Below are positions 26,574-35,470 of a stretch of 64,000 nucleotides of DNA, one piece after another (the stretch's first letter is position 1; each line of letters opens with the position of its first letter). This DNA comes from Streptomyces rishiriensis (lineage in GTDB: Bacteria > Actinomycetota > Actinomycetes > Streptomycetales > Streptomycetaceae). Under the pieces are notes generated by a model. That model had not been told where the DNA came from. It ran no database searches and was given only the letters and a program-made list of their open reading frames with translations. The DNA lies in contig NZ_JAUSWV010000002.1 in the NCBI RefSeq assembly GCF_030815485.1, forward strand, positions 8,060,001 through 8,124,000, given 5' to 3'. Both the position numbers and the translations under genes were made by a program.

Positions 26574-28157
26574 ATGCACGACGAACGCTTCCCCGGCCCG
26601 CACCGCCGCGGGTTCCTCGCCGCCACCGGCGCCGCCACGCTCGGCGCACTCGCCCTCACCGGATGCGGCGGCTCCGGCACCGAGCGCTCCGACGCCAAGG
26701 GCGACAGCACCCCGAGGAGAGGCGGGCGGCTGCGCGCCGCGTTCGCGGGCGGCGGCGGCAGCGAGACCCTCGACCCGCACCTGGCCAACCTCTTCGCCGA
26801 CGCGGCCCGCGCCAAGGCGCAGTACGACAAGCTCGCCGACTACGGCGCCGACCTCTCCGCCCAGCCCCGCCTCGCCGAGAAGTGGGAGGCGAACAAGACC
26901 CTGGACCGCTGGCGGATCACCCTGCGCAGGGCCACCTTCCACGACGGCAGGCCGGTCACCGCCGCCGACGTGCTCTACAGCTACCGCCGCATCGCCGATC
27001 CCGGACAGGCGTTCCGCGCCAGGGCGTCTTTGGAACCCATCGACCTCGACGCCAGCCGCGCCACCGGCGAACGGGGCATCGAGTTCGTCCTCAAGCGCCC
27101 CACAGCCGAATTCCCCAACGTCCTGGCCGCGTTCGGCGCGTACATCGTTCCGGAGGGCGCCGGGGCGGCGGGCGGCTTCGACAAGAAGCCGATCGGCTCC
27201 GGCCCCTTCCGCTTCGTCTCCTTCACCCCCGGCCGCTCGGCCGTCTTCCGCCGTTACGACGACTACTGGGACGGCGCCCCGCACCTCGAGGAGCTCGAGT
27301 TCGTCGTCGCCAACGAGGAGTCCGCGCGCGTCAACGCACTGCTGGGCGGCCAGGTCGAGTACGCCCACGAACTGAACCCCACCACCGCCCGCGCCCACGA
27401 GAGCAGGGGACAGATCGGGATCGTCCGGCTGCGCAACAGCGCCATGCAGGCGTTCTGCATGAAGACCGACCGGGCCCCCTTCGACGACAAGCGGGTGCGT
27501 GAGGCGTTCTTCCTCATCGCCGACCGAGAGGAACTCGTCGACGGCGCCCTGTCCGGTGCGGGCACGGTCGGCAACGACCTGTTCGGCAAGGGCTACGAGT
27601 ACTACGCCGACGGGCTGCCCCAGCGCGAACAGGACCTCGACCGGGCCCGCGCCCTGCTCAAGCAGGCCGGCGCGGAGAAGCTGAAGGTCACCCTCGACGC
27701 CTCGGCCGTGGCCGCCGGGTTCGTCGAGGCCGCCGGCATCTTCCGCGATCAGGCGAAGAAGGCGGGCGTCACGATCGAAGTGAAGCTGGGCAGCAAGGAC
27801 TCCTACTGGGCCGACATCCTCGACAACGGCAGCCTGTGCTGCTACCGCTCGGGCGCCATGCCGATCGAGGCGCACATCTCCCAGCGCCTGCTCACCGACT
27901 CCACCACCAACGCCACCAAATGGAAGCACAAGGACTTCGACGCGCTCTATCAGCAAGCCCAGTCCACCCGCGACAAGGCCGAACGGGCGGCCGTTCACGA
28001 GCGGATGCAGCGCCGCCTGTACGCCGAGGGCGGTTTCCTGATCTGGGGGTTCGCCGACTGGATCCTCGGCACCGCCCGCAACGTGAAGGGAGTCGCGACT
28101 GAGGCACCCGCCAACACGCTGGACTGGGCCCGTTTCGACAAGGTCTGGCTCGCGTGA
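26574..28157 (+). CDS. ABC-transporter substrate-binding lipoprotein (peptide/nickel, SBP family 5)
   Basis: ATG 26574 follows AAGGA. The N-terminus has twin Arg (HRRGFLAATGAATLGALA) and a lipobox LALTGC, so it may be a Tat-exported lipoprotein anchored outside the membrane. The 527-residue product carries the SBP_bac_5 pattern: AEKWEANKTLDRWRITLR, FHDGRPVTAADVLYSYRR, YDDYWDG, and a late GFADWILGTARN. Relatives bind peptides, nickel-histidine complexes or metallophores such as staphylopine-metal. In this operon it is the likely receptor for the metal-loaded product. Confidence 0.88.
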   Translation: MHDERFPGPHRRGFLAATGAATLGALALTGCGGSGTERSDAKGDSTPRRGGRLRAAFAGGGGSETLDPHLANLFADAARAKAQYDKLADYGADLSAQPRLAEKWEANKTLDRWRITLRRATFHDGRPVTAADVLYSYRRIADPGQAFRARASLEPIDLDASRATGERGIEFVLKRPTAEFPNVLAAFGAYIVPEGAGAAGGFDKKPIGSGPFRFVSFTPGRSAVFRRYDDYWDGAPHLEELEFVVANEESARVNALLGGQVEYAHELNPTTARAHESRGQIGIVRLRNSAMQAFCMKTDRAPFDDKRVREAFFLIADREELVDGALSGAGTVGNDLFGKGYEYYADGLPQREQDLDRARALLKQAGAEKLKVTLDASAVAAGFVEAAGIFRDQAKKAGVTIEVKLGSKDSYWADILDNGSLCCYRSGAMPIEAHISQRLLTDSTTNATKWKHKDFDALYQQAQSTRDKAERAAVHERMQRRLYAEGGFLIWGFADWILGTARNVKGVATEAPANTLDWARFDKVWLA

Positions 28158-29107
28158 GCGGACTGCGTTCCTTCGTCGCCCGGCGGCTGCTCCTCGGCGC
28201 CCTGCAGACCGTGGCCGTCGTGCTGCTGGTCTTCGCGCTCACCGAGGCGCTGCCGGGCGACGCCGCCGTCGCCCTGGCCGGTGACCAGCCCGACCCGGCC
28301 CGCATCGCGGCCATCCGCGAGGCCATGCACCTCGACCGGCCCGCCCACGAGAGACTCGCCGACTGGGCGGCAGGTCTTCTGCACGGCGACCTCGGCACCT
28401 CCTTGGCCTCCGGCCGCCCGGTCGGCCAGTACGTCTCCGACGGCTTCGGCCCGACCCTTCTGCTGGCCACACTCACCGTCGCTCTGCTCGTCCCGATCGG
28501 CTTCGGCCTCGGCGTACTCGCCGCCCGCCACGAAGGACGCCTCGTCGACCAGCTGATCAGCTCGGTCACGCTGGTCGTGTACGCGATGCCCGAGTTCGCC
28601 CTCGGCGTGCTGCTGGTGACCGTCCTCGCGCTCCGACTGGGGTGGCTGCCGCCGACGGCCGTCGGTTACGGCACCGACCTGCTCGGCCACCCGTCCGCAC
28701 TCGTCCTGCCCGTCCTGGTTCTGCTGTCCCGCCCGGTCTGCTCCCTGTCCCGTCTCGTGCGGGCCGGCATGATCGACGCGCTCGCCTCCCCTTACGTCGC
28801 CCAGGCCCGCCGCTACGGCGTCTCCGGCGCCCGCATCCGCTACGCCCACGCCCTGCCGGGCGCCCTCGCACCCGCCGCCCAGCAACTCGCCCGCACTGTC
28901 GACTGGCTGCTGTGCGGCGTCATCGTCGTGGAGGCGCTCTACGTGATCCCGGGACTCGGCACCGTCCTGCTCAACGCCGTCGCCGAACGCGATGTGCCGG
29001 TGGTGCAGGGTCTTGCCGTCCTGTTCGGCGTCCTGACCGTCGTACTGAACCTGGGCGCGGATCTCGTTGCCCACCGTCTCGCGCCCCGGACGGGGGTGGC
29101 GGCGTGA
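28154..29107 (+). CDS. ABC-transporter permease 1 (DppB/NikB type)
   Basis: GTG 28154 overlaps the receptor stop. The 317-residue protein has the DppB-like N-terminus (RRLLLGALQTVAVVLLVFALTEALPGDAA), about six membrane helices and the cytoplasmic EAA loop region YVAQARRYGVSGARIRYAHALPGALAP. It forms half of the importer's membrane channel with the next gene. Confidence 0.88.
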   Translation: MSGLRSFVARRLLLGALQTVAVVLLVFALTEALPGDAAVALAGDQPDPARIAAIREAMHLDRPAHERLADWAAGLLHGDLGTSLASGRPVGQYVSDGFGPTLLLATLTVALLVPIGFGLGVLAARHEGRLVDQLISSVTLVVYAMPEFALGVLLVTVLALRLGWLPPTAVGYGTDLLGHPSALVLPVLVLLSRPVCSLSRLVRAGMIDALASPYVAQARRYGVSGARIRYAHALPGALAPAAQQLARTVDWLLCGVIVVEALYVIPGLGTVLLNAVAERDVPVVQGLAVLFGVLTVVLNLGADLVAHRLAPRTGVAA

Positions 29108-29985
29108 CGCCACTCCGCCGTCCGCGGGCGGCTCGCTTCGCCCTCGGCGTGACGGTCGTCGCCGTACCCCTCGTGCTCGCCCTGCTGGGACCGCTGTTCG
29201 CGGGCGAACAGGCGCCGCGGACAGTGTCCTTCACCGCCGGCGGCGGCCACCGGCTCGGTACCGACTTCGTGGGCCGGGACGTAGGACGGCAGGTGCTGCA
29301 CGGCGGCCGGCCGGTCGTGCTGACCGCTCTCGCCGCCACCGCCCTGTCGTATCTCGTCGCGCTCCCCGTCGGCCTGGCGGGCGCGCTCACCCACCGCCGC
29401 CGACTGGAGGAACTGCTGATGCGTCCTCTGGACGTCCTGCTCGCCGTCCCCTCGCTGCTGCTGATCCTGCTGGCAGCCACGGTGTTCTCACCCGGCGCCG
29501 TCGGTCTCGCCCTGCTGGTGGCGCTGGTGAACGTGCCCGACGCGGCCCGCCTCGTACGCGCCGCCGCCGCGGAGGCCGCTTCCCGCCCTGCGGTCGAGGC
29601 GCTGCGCATGCAGGGCGAGACCTGGTGGCGGATGGCCGTCGGCTATGTCGGCCGATCCATCCTGCGCACCCTTGCCGCGGACGTCGGCACCCGGCTGACC
29701 GGCGTGCTGTACCTGGTGGCCACGGCCGCCTTCCTCGGCGTCGGGGTCGCCCCGGACGCCGCCGACTGGGCGGTCATGGTGGACCGCAACCGCACCGGCC
29801 TGTTCGTCCAGCCGTGGGCCGTGGTCGTCCCCGCCCTGCTGATCATCGCCCTGACGATGGGCACCAACCTCCTCTTCGACGCGGCGCTCGCGAAGGACCG
29901 CCGAAGCGACCGCGGCCGGGGCACGAGGCTCCCGCAAGCGACCAGGACCCTCCGCAACCGGGCAGGAAGTGAAGCGCGCCGATGA
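29104..29985 (+). CDS. ABC-transporter permease 2 (DppC/NikC type)
   Basis: GTG 29104 overlaps the first permease stop (GTGA). The 293-residue protein has GHRLGTDFVGRDVGRQVLHGGR, the DppC hallmark (LGTDxxGRDxxSR), then about six helices and the EAA loop EALRMQGETWWRMAVGYV. It is the second channel subunit. The C-terminus is Arg-rich. Confidence 0.88.
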   Translation: MTPLRRPRAARFALGVTVVAVPLVLALLGPLFAGEQAPRTVSFTAGGGHRLGTDFVGRDVGRQVLHGGRPVVLTALAATALSYLVALPVGLAGALTHRRRLEELLMRPLDVLLAVPSLLLILLAATVFSPGAVGLALLVALVNVPDAARLVRAAAAEAASRPAVEALRMQGETWWRMAVGYVGRSILRTLAADVGTRLTGVLYLVATAAFLGVGVAPDAADWAVMVDRNRTGLFVQPWAVVVPALLIIALTMGTNLLFDAALAKDRRSDRGRGTRLPQATRTLRNRAGSEARR

Positions 29986-31595
29986 AGCATCCGGACGAGA
30001 CGACGCGCCGCGTCGGCAAGCCCGCCGGCCCCGGTGACACCACGGAGGTACCCGTGGCCGAGGTCCGCGACCTGCGCGTCGAGGTCGAGGGCAGGGCGAT
30101 CGTCGACGGAGTGAGCCTCAAGGCCCTGCCCGGCAAGGTCACCGCCCTGGTCGGCGCCTCCGGCAGCGGCAAGACCACCACCGGCCTCGCCCTGCTCGGC
30201 GAGTACCCGCCCGGCGCCCACGTCACCGGCGGCGTTCGCCTGGCGGCCGACGGGCCGGTCGGCTACATCCCCCAGCACCCCGCCGCCGTCCTCAACCCCG
30301 CCCGCCGTGTCTCCGCGCTCCTGACGGACATCGCCCGCGCCCGGGTACGCCACCTGCCCCGGGGCCGTCGCCGGACGGCGGCCCGCGACCGCGTCCTGCA
30401 CGCTCTTGCCGAGGCCCAGCTCCCGCACGCCGAGAAGCTGCTGCGCCGATACCCGCACCAGCTCTCCGGCGGCCAGCAACAGCGCGTCGTCCTTGCCCAG
30501 GCCCTGCTGCTGGGCGCCCCGGTCGTCGTCGCCGACGAGCCCACCACCGGTCAGGACGCCCTGACGAAGAGCCGTATCGTCGAGCAACTGGCGGCCGTCG
30601 CGGCACGGGGCATCGCCGTCGTCCTGCTCAGCCACGACCTCGACGTCGTCCGGGCACTCGCCGACGAGGTGATCGTCATGCGGGCGGGCAGGGTCGTGGA
30701 GTCGGGCCCTGCGCAACAGCTGTGGCTCGCACCGCGGCACGAGTGGACCCGGCAACTGCTCTCCCCGCAACCGAAGTTCACGGATTCCGTCGTGAGCGCG
30801 CCCGGCACCGGGCGACCCGTGCTGCAGATACGCGACCTGACCGCCCGCCATCGCCACCACACCCGCGGCACGACCGAGGTACTGCGCATCCCGGAACTCG
30901 ACCTGCGCGCGGGCGAGTCTCTGGCCGTCGTGGGCCGCTCCGGCAGCGGCAAGACCACCCTCGCCCGCTGCCTGGCCGGGCTCCACCGCGACCACGAGGG
31001 AGCGATCCTCCTCGACGGCACACCGCTGCCCCGCAGCCTGCGCGACCGCAGCCGTACACAACTCGCGGCTGTGCAGTACGTGTTCCAGGACGCTCGCGCC
31101 GCCTTCGACGAACACCGTCCCGTCCTGCACCAGGTCGCGCGCACGGCGATACGGCTGCGGGGCACCGAGACCTCCGCCGCGACGCAGGAGGCCCTGACCA
31201 CTCTTACCGGCCTCGGCCTCGCGGAGGAACTGGTGCGCAGACGCCCGGGGCGGCTCTCCGGCGGCGAGCTCCAGCGCGCGGCCCTCGCCCGCGCCCTGCT
31301 CGCCCGGCCTCGCGTCCTCATCTGCGACGAGATCACCTCCGGCCTCGACACGATCACGCGCAGGGGCATCCTCGGCATCCTCACCGCCCTGCTCCAGGAG
31401 CGCGACGACCTGTCGCTCGTCCTGATCACCCACGACCTGGACACCGCCGCCGCGGCCCACCGCATCGCCGTCGTGGACGCCGGCGAACTCGTCGAACAGG
31501 GACCGGCCCGGCGAGTCCTCACCGCACCGGGCCACCCGTTCACCGTGTCGCTCATGGAGACCTCCACCCGGCCGGGAGCGGGAACGTGCACCTGA
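29982..31595 (+). CDS. ABC-transporter ATPase with two fused nucleotide-binding domains (DppD-DppF type)
   Basis: ATG 29982 overlaps the previous stop. The 537-residue protein contains two complete ABC domains. NBD1 has Walker A GASGSGKTTTG, signature LSGGQQQRV and Walker B VVVADEPTTG. NBD2 has Walker A GRSGSGKTTLA, signature LSGGELQRA and Walker B VLICDEITSG. Peptide/nickel importers normally use two separate ATPase genes; here they are fused. It energises uptake through the two permeases. It is the last operon gene; a hairpin follows 27 nt after the stop. Confidence 0.9.
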   Translation: MKHPDETTRRVGKPAGPGDTTEVPVAEVRDLRVEVEGRAIVDGVSLKALPGKVTALVGASGSGKTTTGLALLGEYPPGAHVTGGVRLAADGPVGYIPQHPAAVLNPARRVSALLTDIARARVRHLPRGRRRTAARDRVLHALAEAQLPHAEKLLRRYPHQLSGGQQQRVVLAQALLLGAPVVVADEPTTGQDALTKSRIVEQLAAVAARGIAVVLLSHDLDVVRALADEVIVMRAGRVVESGPAQQLWLAPRHEWTRQLLSPQPKFTDSVVSAPGTGRPVLQIRDLTARHRHHTRGTTEVLRIPELDLRAGESLAVVGRSGSGKTTLARCLAGLHRDHEGAILLDGTPLPRSLRDRSRTQLAAVQYVFQDARAAFDEHRPVLHQVARTAIRLRGTETSAATQEALTTLTGLGLAEELVRRRPGRLSGGELQRAALARALLARPRVLICDEITSGLDTITRRGILGILTALLQERDDLSLVLITHDLDTAAAAHRIAVVDAGELVEQGPARRVLTAPGHPFTVSLMETSTRPGAGTCT

Positions 31596-31621
31596 CGGTA
31601 CGCACCGAACGGCCCCGGACA

Positions 31622-31644
31622 CGGACCGGGCGTCGGCCGGTCCG
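31622..31644 (+). terminator. Hairpin terminator of the metallophore-like operon
   Basis: CGGACCGG (31622-31629) pairs with CCGGTCCG (31637-31644) around a 7-nt loop, 27 nt after the ABC ATPase stop. No T-run follows. Confidence 0.6.
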
Positions 31645-31763
31645 CACCTGCGAGAGTCGCTTCAGCGGATCCCATCCGGCGGAGTTGCTCTCTCCTGCAC
31701 ATGCCGCCGTCGGGGCCGTCCCCAGGACGGGAACCCGGTCACCGGCCCGGGCTGGGCCGTGGA

Positions 31764-32246
31764 TCACATCATCTGACGGCCGGCCGCGTCACCGCCCGGG
31801 TCGTCGGCCAGGACGACGGTCGCCCTGATGCGTTTGCCGACCGGCTCACGGTGCACCTCGAAACTGCGGCACACCGCCATCACGATCTCCAGTCCGTGCT
31901 GGCCGACCCGGACCGGGTCCGGTGCCAGGATCGCCGGCAGCGTCGTGCTGCTGTCCCAGACGGTCACCTCAACCGCACCCTCGCTGACCTCCAGGGTCAG
32001 CAGGCACGGGCCCGGGGCGTATTTGCGGGCGTTGGTCACCAGCTCGCTCACCACCAGCTGGACCATGCCCATCGCCCGCTGCGACACCGGCAGCCCATGC
32101 ACGGTCTGCAACGACATCAGGAAGTCCCGGGCCGCGTCGCGGGCGGCGCCGATCTCCTCACTGCCCTCGAACGCTGCGGAAACCGATATCGGCCGCTCCA
32201 CAAGGGGCTGTTGGCCCTGACCTTCATCTGGGCATGCCAGGTCCAT
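31764..32246 (-). CDS. RsbW/SpoIIAB-like ATP-binding anti-sigma factor
   Basis: ATG 32246 follows GAGGCGG. The 160-residue protein has the N-box SELVTNARKY, the G-loop VRVGQHGLEIVMAV and the end GKRIRATVVL. It is closely similar to the product at 7459. It lies 9 nt after a small zinc-ribbon gene and downstream of a Ser/Thr kinase gene, all on the minus strand. A role in binding a sigma factor or STAS protein follows from the family; the partner is unknown. Confidence 0.8.
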   Translation of the reverse strand: MDLACPDEGQGQQPLVERPISVSAAFEGSEEIGAARDAARDFLMSLQTVHGLPVSQRAMGMVQLVVSELVTNARKYAPGPCLLTLEVSEGAVEVTVWDSSTTLPAILAPDPVRVGQHGLEIVMAVCRSFEVHREPVGKRIRATVVLADDPGGDAAGRQMM

Positions 32247-32255
32247 ACATCCGCC

Positions 32256-32453
32256 TCACTTCCGAAGCGCCACTCGCTGTCCGCCTGCTACCCAGAAAAG
32301 TTCACCACACTCCGCGCACACAGCGGACGTCGAACGGCTGCCCAGCGTTCCCCACCCGCACTCGAGGCAGCGTGGGCGGAACTCCGTGGCCGCCGGGGGA
32401 ACGCGGAACAGCGCCGCGAACGACCTCGATCCACGGGTGACATGCGGGAGCAC
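32256..32453 (-). CDS. Small zinc-ribbon protein (65 aa)
   Basis: The frame encodes a basic N-terminus and a C-terminal zinc ribbon, RCLECGWGTLGSRSTSAVC then AECGELFWVAGG, with two CxxC pairs 15 residues apart. It ends 9 nt before the RsbW-like start, so the two are probably translated from one mRNA. The start is uncertain. Such small ribbons may modulate partner proteins or sense zinc or redox state; no specific function is known to me. Confidence 0.5.
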   Translation of the reverse strand: MLPHVTRGSRSFAALFRVPPAATEFRPRCLECGWGTLGSRSTSAVCAECGELFWVAGGQRVALRK

Positions 32454-32537
32454 GTTCTGCTCGTCGGGGGTGATCGGCTGACGGGTCGAGCCGGCCCACG
32501 CAGCGGCGCGCGGCGCGTGTCAGCCCCTCTTCGATGG

Positions 32538-33926
32538 TCAGTCCTTCTTGCTCTGCTTCTTCTGCTTCGCCTTTCCGGGCTTCAGGTCCGCCTTCTGCGC
32601 CTTGCCGGCCTTCTTCGACTTGCCGGACTGTTCGTCGGATGTCCTCGGCTTCGACTCGGCCGGTGCACCGCTGCCGGACGTGCTGGGGGAAGGAGTGTCC
32701 GTCGCGTTGGCGTCACGGAGCAGCCCGTCGGAGGGGTCGGGGGTCGAGATCGGCGGAGCCTCAGGTGTTGCGGAGCCGTCGTTCCTTCCTGCGGAACCGT
32801 CTTCGGGGTGGGGAGTCTCGGCAGGGCGGCTGACAGCCCGTGTCGTGTTGCCGTCGCTTCCTTGATGCGGGAAGCCGTCGGTGACGGCGAGAGTGGCGGC
32901 GATGACGGTGGCCAGCGCGACGGTTCCGCCGGCCATCAGCACCCGGCTGCGCGCAGGAGCGGCCTTCGGAGCGGCTCGGTCCGGGGCGGGCGACGCGCGT
33001 ATGTGCGTCGCGTCGTCATCGGGCGCCGGTTCCCGGCCCCCTGCAAAGGCTGCGGCATCGGCTGCGGGCGCGGTGGGCGCGGCAGGTGCGGAGAGGGTCG
33101 TGTCCGCCAGGGCGGCCAGTGCGCGGGCGCAGTCGAGTGCCGACGGACGGGTCTGCTCGTCCAGGGCCGTCATGTCCCGCAGCAGGACGGCGAGTTCGTT
33201 CGGCAGACCGCTGGGCAGTACGGGTTCGCGGTGAAGCCGCGCTATCGCCGCTTCGAGTGGGCCTCCGTCGTATTCGAGCCTGCCCGTGAGGCATTCGAGG
33301 AGCACGAGTCCGAGGGCGTAGATGTCGGCAGGCCGGCCGACGGACCGGCCGAGTACCTGTTCGGGGGAGAGGTACGCGGCGGTGCCGACGAGCGTGCCGG
33401 TGACGGTCCGGGTGGTGGCGTCGACCAGCCGGGAGATCCCGAAGTCGGTCAGGTAGGGGCGGCCCGCCGCGCCGAGGAGGATGTTGGACGGTTTGACGTC
33501 GCGGTGGACGATCCCCGCTTCGTGGGCGTGAGCCAGGGCCTGGGCGAGGTCGGCGCCCAGTGCCGCGGTGTCTTCGCAGCGCAGGACGCCTTCGGCGATG
33601 CGGGCTTTGAGCGTGGTGCCTTCGATCAGTTGCATGACCAGGTAGGCGCGGCCGTCGTGCCGTCCGGCGTCGTAGGCGGTGACCAGGCCGGGATGCTGCA
33701 ACCGGGCGAGGATCACCGCCTCGCTCCCGAAGCCTTCCTCCGATTCGACGCCGGTGCCGGGCCGGAAGACCTTCACCGCCACCGCTCGCCTCAGACGCAG
33801 GTCGAACCCACGGTAGACGTCTGCCGCGCCGCCTGAACCGATGCGAGCGTCCAGGCGGTAGCGGCCGGCGAGTATCTCGGCGGAACACCGGGAGGCCAAC
33901 GCCAGAGCCGACTCACGGAGCCTCAT
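32538..33926 (-). CDS. Transmembrane Ser/Thr protein kinase (PknB-like, PASTA-less)
   Basis: The 462-residue protein has a complete Hanks kinase domain: G-loop GSGGAADVY (31-39), Lys52 in AVKVF, HRDVKPSN (141-148), DFG (161-163) and the activation segment GTAAYLSPEQ. A Pro/Ala juxtamembrane linker (270-325) leads to one membrane helix (VLMAGGTVALATVIAATLAV). The short outer region is Ser/Thr/Pro-rich and ends in a striking Lys-rich tail (KSKKAGKAQKADLKPGKAKQ). No PASTA repeats are present. The tail could bind teichoic acid or other polyanions, which is inference. The downstream ribbon and RsbW-like genes may be its regulatory partners. Confidence 0.88.
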   Translation of the reverse strand: MRLRESALALASRCSAEILAGRYRLDARIGSGGAADVYRGFDLRLRRAVAVKVFRPGTGVESEEGFGSEAVILARLQHPGLVTAYDAGRHDGRAYLVMQLIEGTTLKARIAEGVLRCEDTAALGADLAQALAHAHEAGIVHRDVKPSNILLGAAGRPYLTDFGISRLVDATTRTVTGTLVGTAAYLSPEQVLGRSVGRPADIYALGLVLLECLTGRLEYDGGPLEAAIARLHREPVLPSGLPNELAVLLRDMTALDEQTRPSALDCARALAALADTTLSAPAAPTAPAADAAAFAGGREPAPDDDATHIRASPAPDRAAPKAAPARSRVLMAGGTVALATVIAATLAVTDGFPHQGSDGNTTRAVSRPAETPHPEDGSAGRNDGSATPEAPPISTPDPSDGLLRDANATDTPSPSTSGSGAPAESKPRTSDEQSGKSKKAGKAQKADLKPGKAKQKKQSKKD

Positions 33927-33993
33927 TCGATCTCCTCATGCTTCGAAGCACCATTGCTGCGGGCGCCGGGTTGCCGAGGCACGCCGGACGCAA

Positions 33994-34018
33994 GTACCCG
34001 CGAGACGCCGGGCTACCC
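33994..34018 (-). promoter_or_regulatory. Sigma-B-type promoter candidate for the kinase gene
   Basis: On the minus strand, GGGT and GGGTAC are separated by 15 nt, fitting the Streptomyces sigma-B-group consensus GNNT-N14-16-GGGTAC/T. It lies about 70 nt upstream of the kinase start. GNNT is a weak constraint, so the call rests mostly on GGGTAC. Confidence 0.4.
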
Positions 34019-34078
34019 CCGGACCGCCCTGGCCGCCGGAGGCGCCAGGCGGGGCCCGGGCACAACAACAGTTAGCTG

Positions 34079-34252
34079 GTGACCCCCGCCGCCCTCCCCG
34101 CCGAGGCCGCGCCCGCGTGGTTCTCGGACGGGGTCTACCTGCGTCTGAACCCCTCGGTGCCCGACTCGCGGGAGTACATACGCGACACCGGTGTGGGCGC
34201 GGCCGTGTCGGCGTGGTCACCCTGCTCAGCCTGCCGCCGCTGCTGCGGATGA
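34079..34252 (+). pseudogene. Short frame, possible gene remnant
   Basis: A 57-codon frame from GTG 34079 contains a protein-like stretch, APAWFSDGVYLRLNPSVPDS, then turns Cys/Arg-rich and stops. I do not recognise a family. It may be a leftover of a lost gene. Confidence 0.2.
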
Positions 34253-34301
34253 TGCGACCGGAAGGCCTGCGCACGGAACAGCACCTGCCCTGCCGGGCTC
34301 T

Positions 34302-34327
34302 CCGCGCCGCCCTCAGGGGCGGCGCGG
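34302..34327 (-). terminator. Perfect 11-bp hairpin after the oxidoreductase gene
   Basis: CCGCGCCGCCC (34302-34312) pairs with GGGCGGCGCGG (34317-34327) around the loop TCAG, about 57 nt beyond the oxidoreductase stop. Confidence 0.7.
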
Positions 34328-34383
34328 TGCACGGGTGTGCGCGGCTCGCACCGCCGCAGGCGGATCACGACGGATCTTCTGAG

Positions 34384-35304
34384 TCAGTCCTCCGTGACCC
34401 GAATGATCGTCTTGCCCGGGGTGCGCCGCCCGGGGGTGAACGCGGTGGGTGCCTCGGCGAGCGGCCGCACAGCACCGACGACCGGCTCGAGCCGACCGCT
34501 CCTCACCCGCGTGGCGAGATCGGCGAGCCGGGCGCGGTCGGGTTCGACGACGAAGAAGACCGCCCGCCCGTCCCTGGGCTGGATCCTGGGCGGCGTGACG
34601 ATGGTGACCAGCGTGCCACCGGCCCGGATCAGGGCGGCCGAGCGGTCGAGGATGTCGCCGCCGATCACGTCGAACACGACGTCGGCCTCTCCGGCGTCCT
34701 CCAGCTTCTCGCTCTGCAGGTCGAGGAAGGCGTCGGCGCCGAGGGCGAGTGCCCTGTCCCGGTCGGCGGCCCGGCCGGTGCCGATGACGCGCGCGCCGGC
34801 CTCGCGGGCGAGCTGTACCGCGATCGAGCCGACGCCGCCCGTCGCACCATGGATCAGGACGGTCTGACCCGTGGTGAGACGGCCGTGGTCGAACAGGCCC
34901 TGCCAGGCGGTCAGGCCGGAGATCGGCAGCGCGGCGGCCACGGTGTGGCCGATGTCGGCCGGCAGCGGGGCGAGGTTACGGGCCTCCACCGCGGTGTACT
35001 CGGCGAGCGTGCCGTTGCGGGTCCAGTCGGCCAGGCCGAACACCCGCTGTCCGACGCTGAGGCCGGTGGTGCCGTACCCCAGCTCCACGACCACACCGGA
35101 CAGTTCGTGTCCGGGCACGCTGGGCGTCCGGTCGCGGCCGGCGCGGTCGGTCCACGTGGCGGGCCAGTCCAGCTCGCCGGGGGTGAAGCCGGCGGCGTGC
35201 ACGCGAACGACGACGTCGTTCTCGGCCGCATGGGGGTAGGGAATGTCCGTCAGGGACATCCCGGCGGGACCGGCGTTGCGGTCGCGCACGGTGATGGCTT
35301 GCAT
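34384..35304 (-). CDS. NADP-dependent quinone-oxidoreductase-type MDR protein
   Basis: The 306-residue protein has an N-terminal GroES-like domain (VVVRVHAAGFTPGELD, PGHELSGVVVELG) and a Rossmann domain (VLIHGATGGVGSIAVQLAREAG). The catalytic-zinc Cys and His of alcohol dehydrogenases are absent, as expected for QOR/zeta-crystallin-like enzymes. It should reduce quinones or enones with NADPH. It is transcribed apart from the HD-domain gene upstream. Confidence 0.85.
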   Translation of the reverse strand: MQAITVRDRNAGPAGMSLTDIPYPHAAENDVVVRVHAAGFTPGELDWPATWTDRAGRDRTPSVPGHELSGVVVELGYGTTGLSVGQRVFGLADWTRNGTLAEYTAVEARNLAPLPADIGHTVAAALPISGLTAWQGLFDHGRLTTGQTVLIHGATGGVGSIAVQLAREAGARVIGTGRAADRDRALALGADAFLDLQSEKLEDAGEADVVFDVIGGDILDRSAALIRAGGTLVTIVTPPRIQPRDGRAVFFVVEPDRARLADLATRVRSGRLEPVVGAVRPLAEAPTAFTPGRRTPGKTIIRVTED

Positions 35305-35470
35305 GGGGATCCTTACTGGGGGAGGGGTGGACGATCGGTGACGCTGCCTTGCGCGGCCGTCACCACCGCAGTGGCGCCAACGTCATGCCGGAGGCCGCAC
35401 CCCGCCCGGGACGACGCCCGTCGCGAGGCGCCTCACACGCTCCGGCACCTTCGTTTTCATGGTGCTCCGA

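Larger units (their letters stand above)
33927..34383. other. Intergenic region before the Ser/Thr kinase
   Basis: This 457-base gap holds the kinase promoter, the oxidoreductase terminator and a short plus-strand frame at 34079-34252, listed separately. Nothing else is recognisable. Confidence 0.5.

Noticed and set aside
31701..33836. A 711-residue plus-strand open frame
   Set aside because: It is antisense to the RsbW-like and kinase genes, which have clear catalytic motifs.
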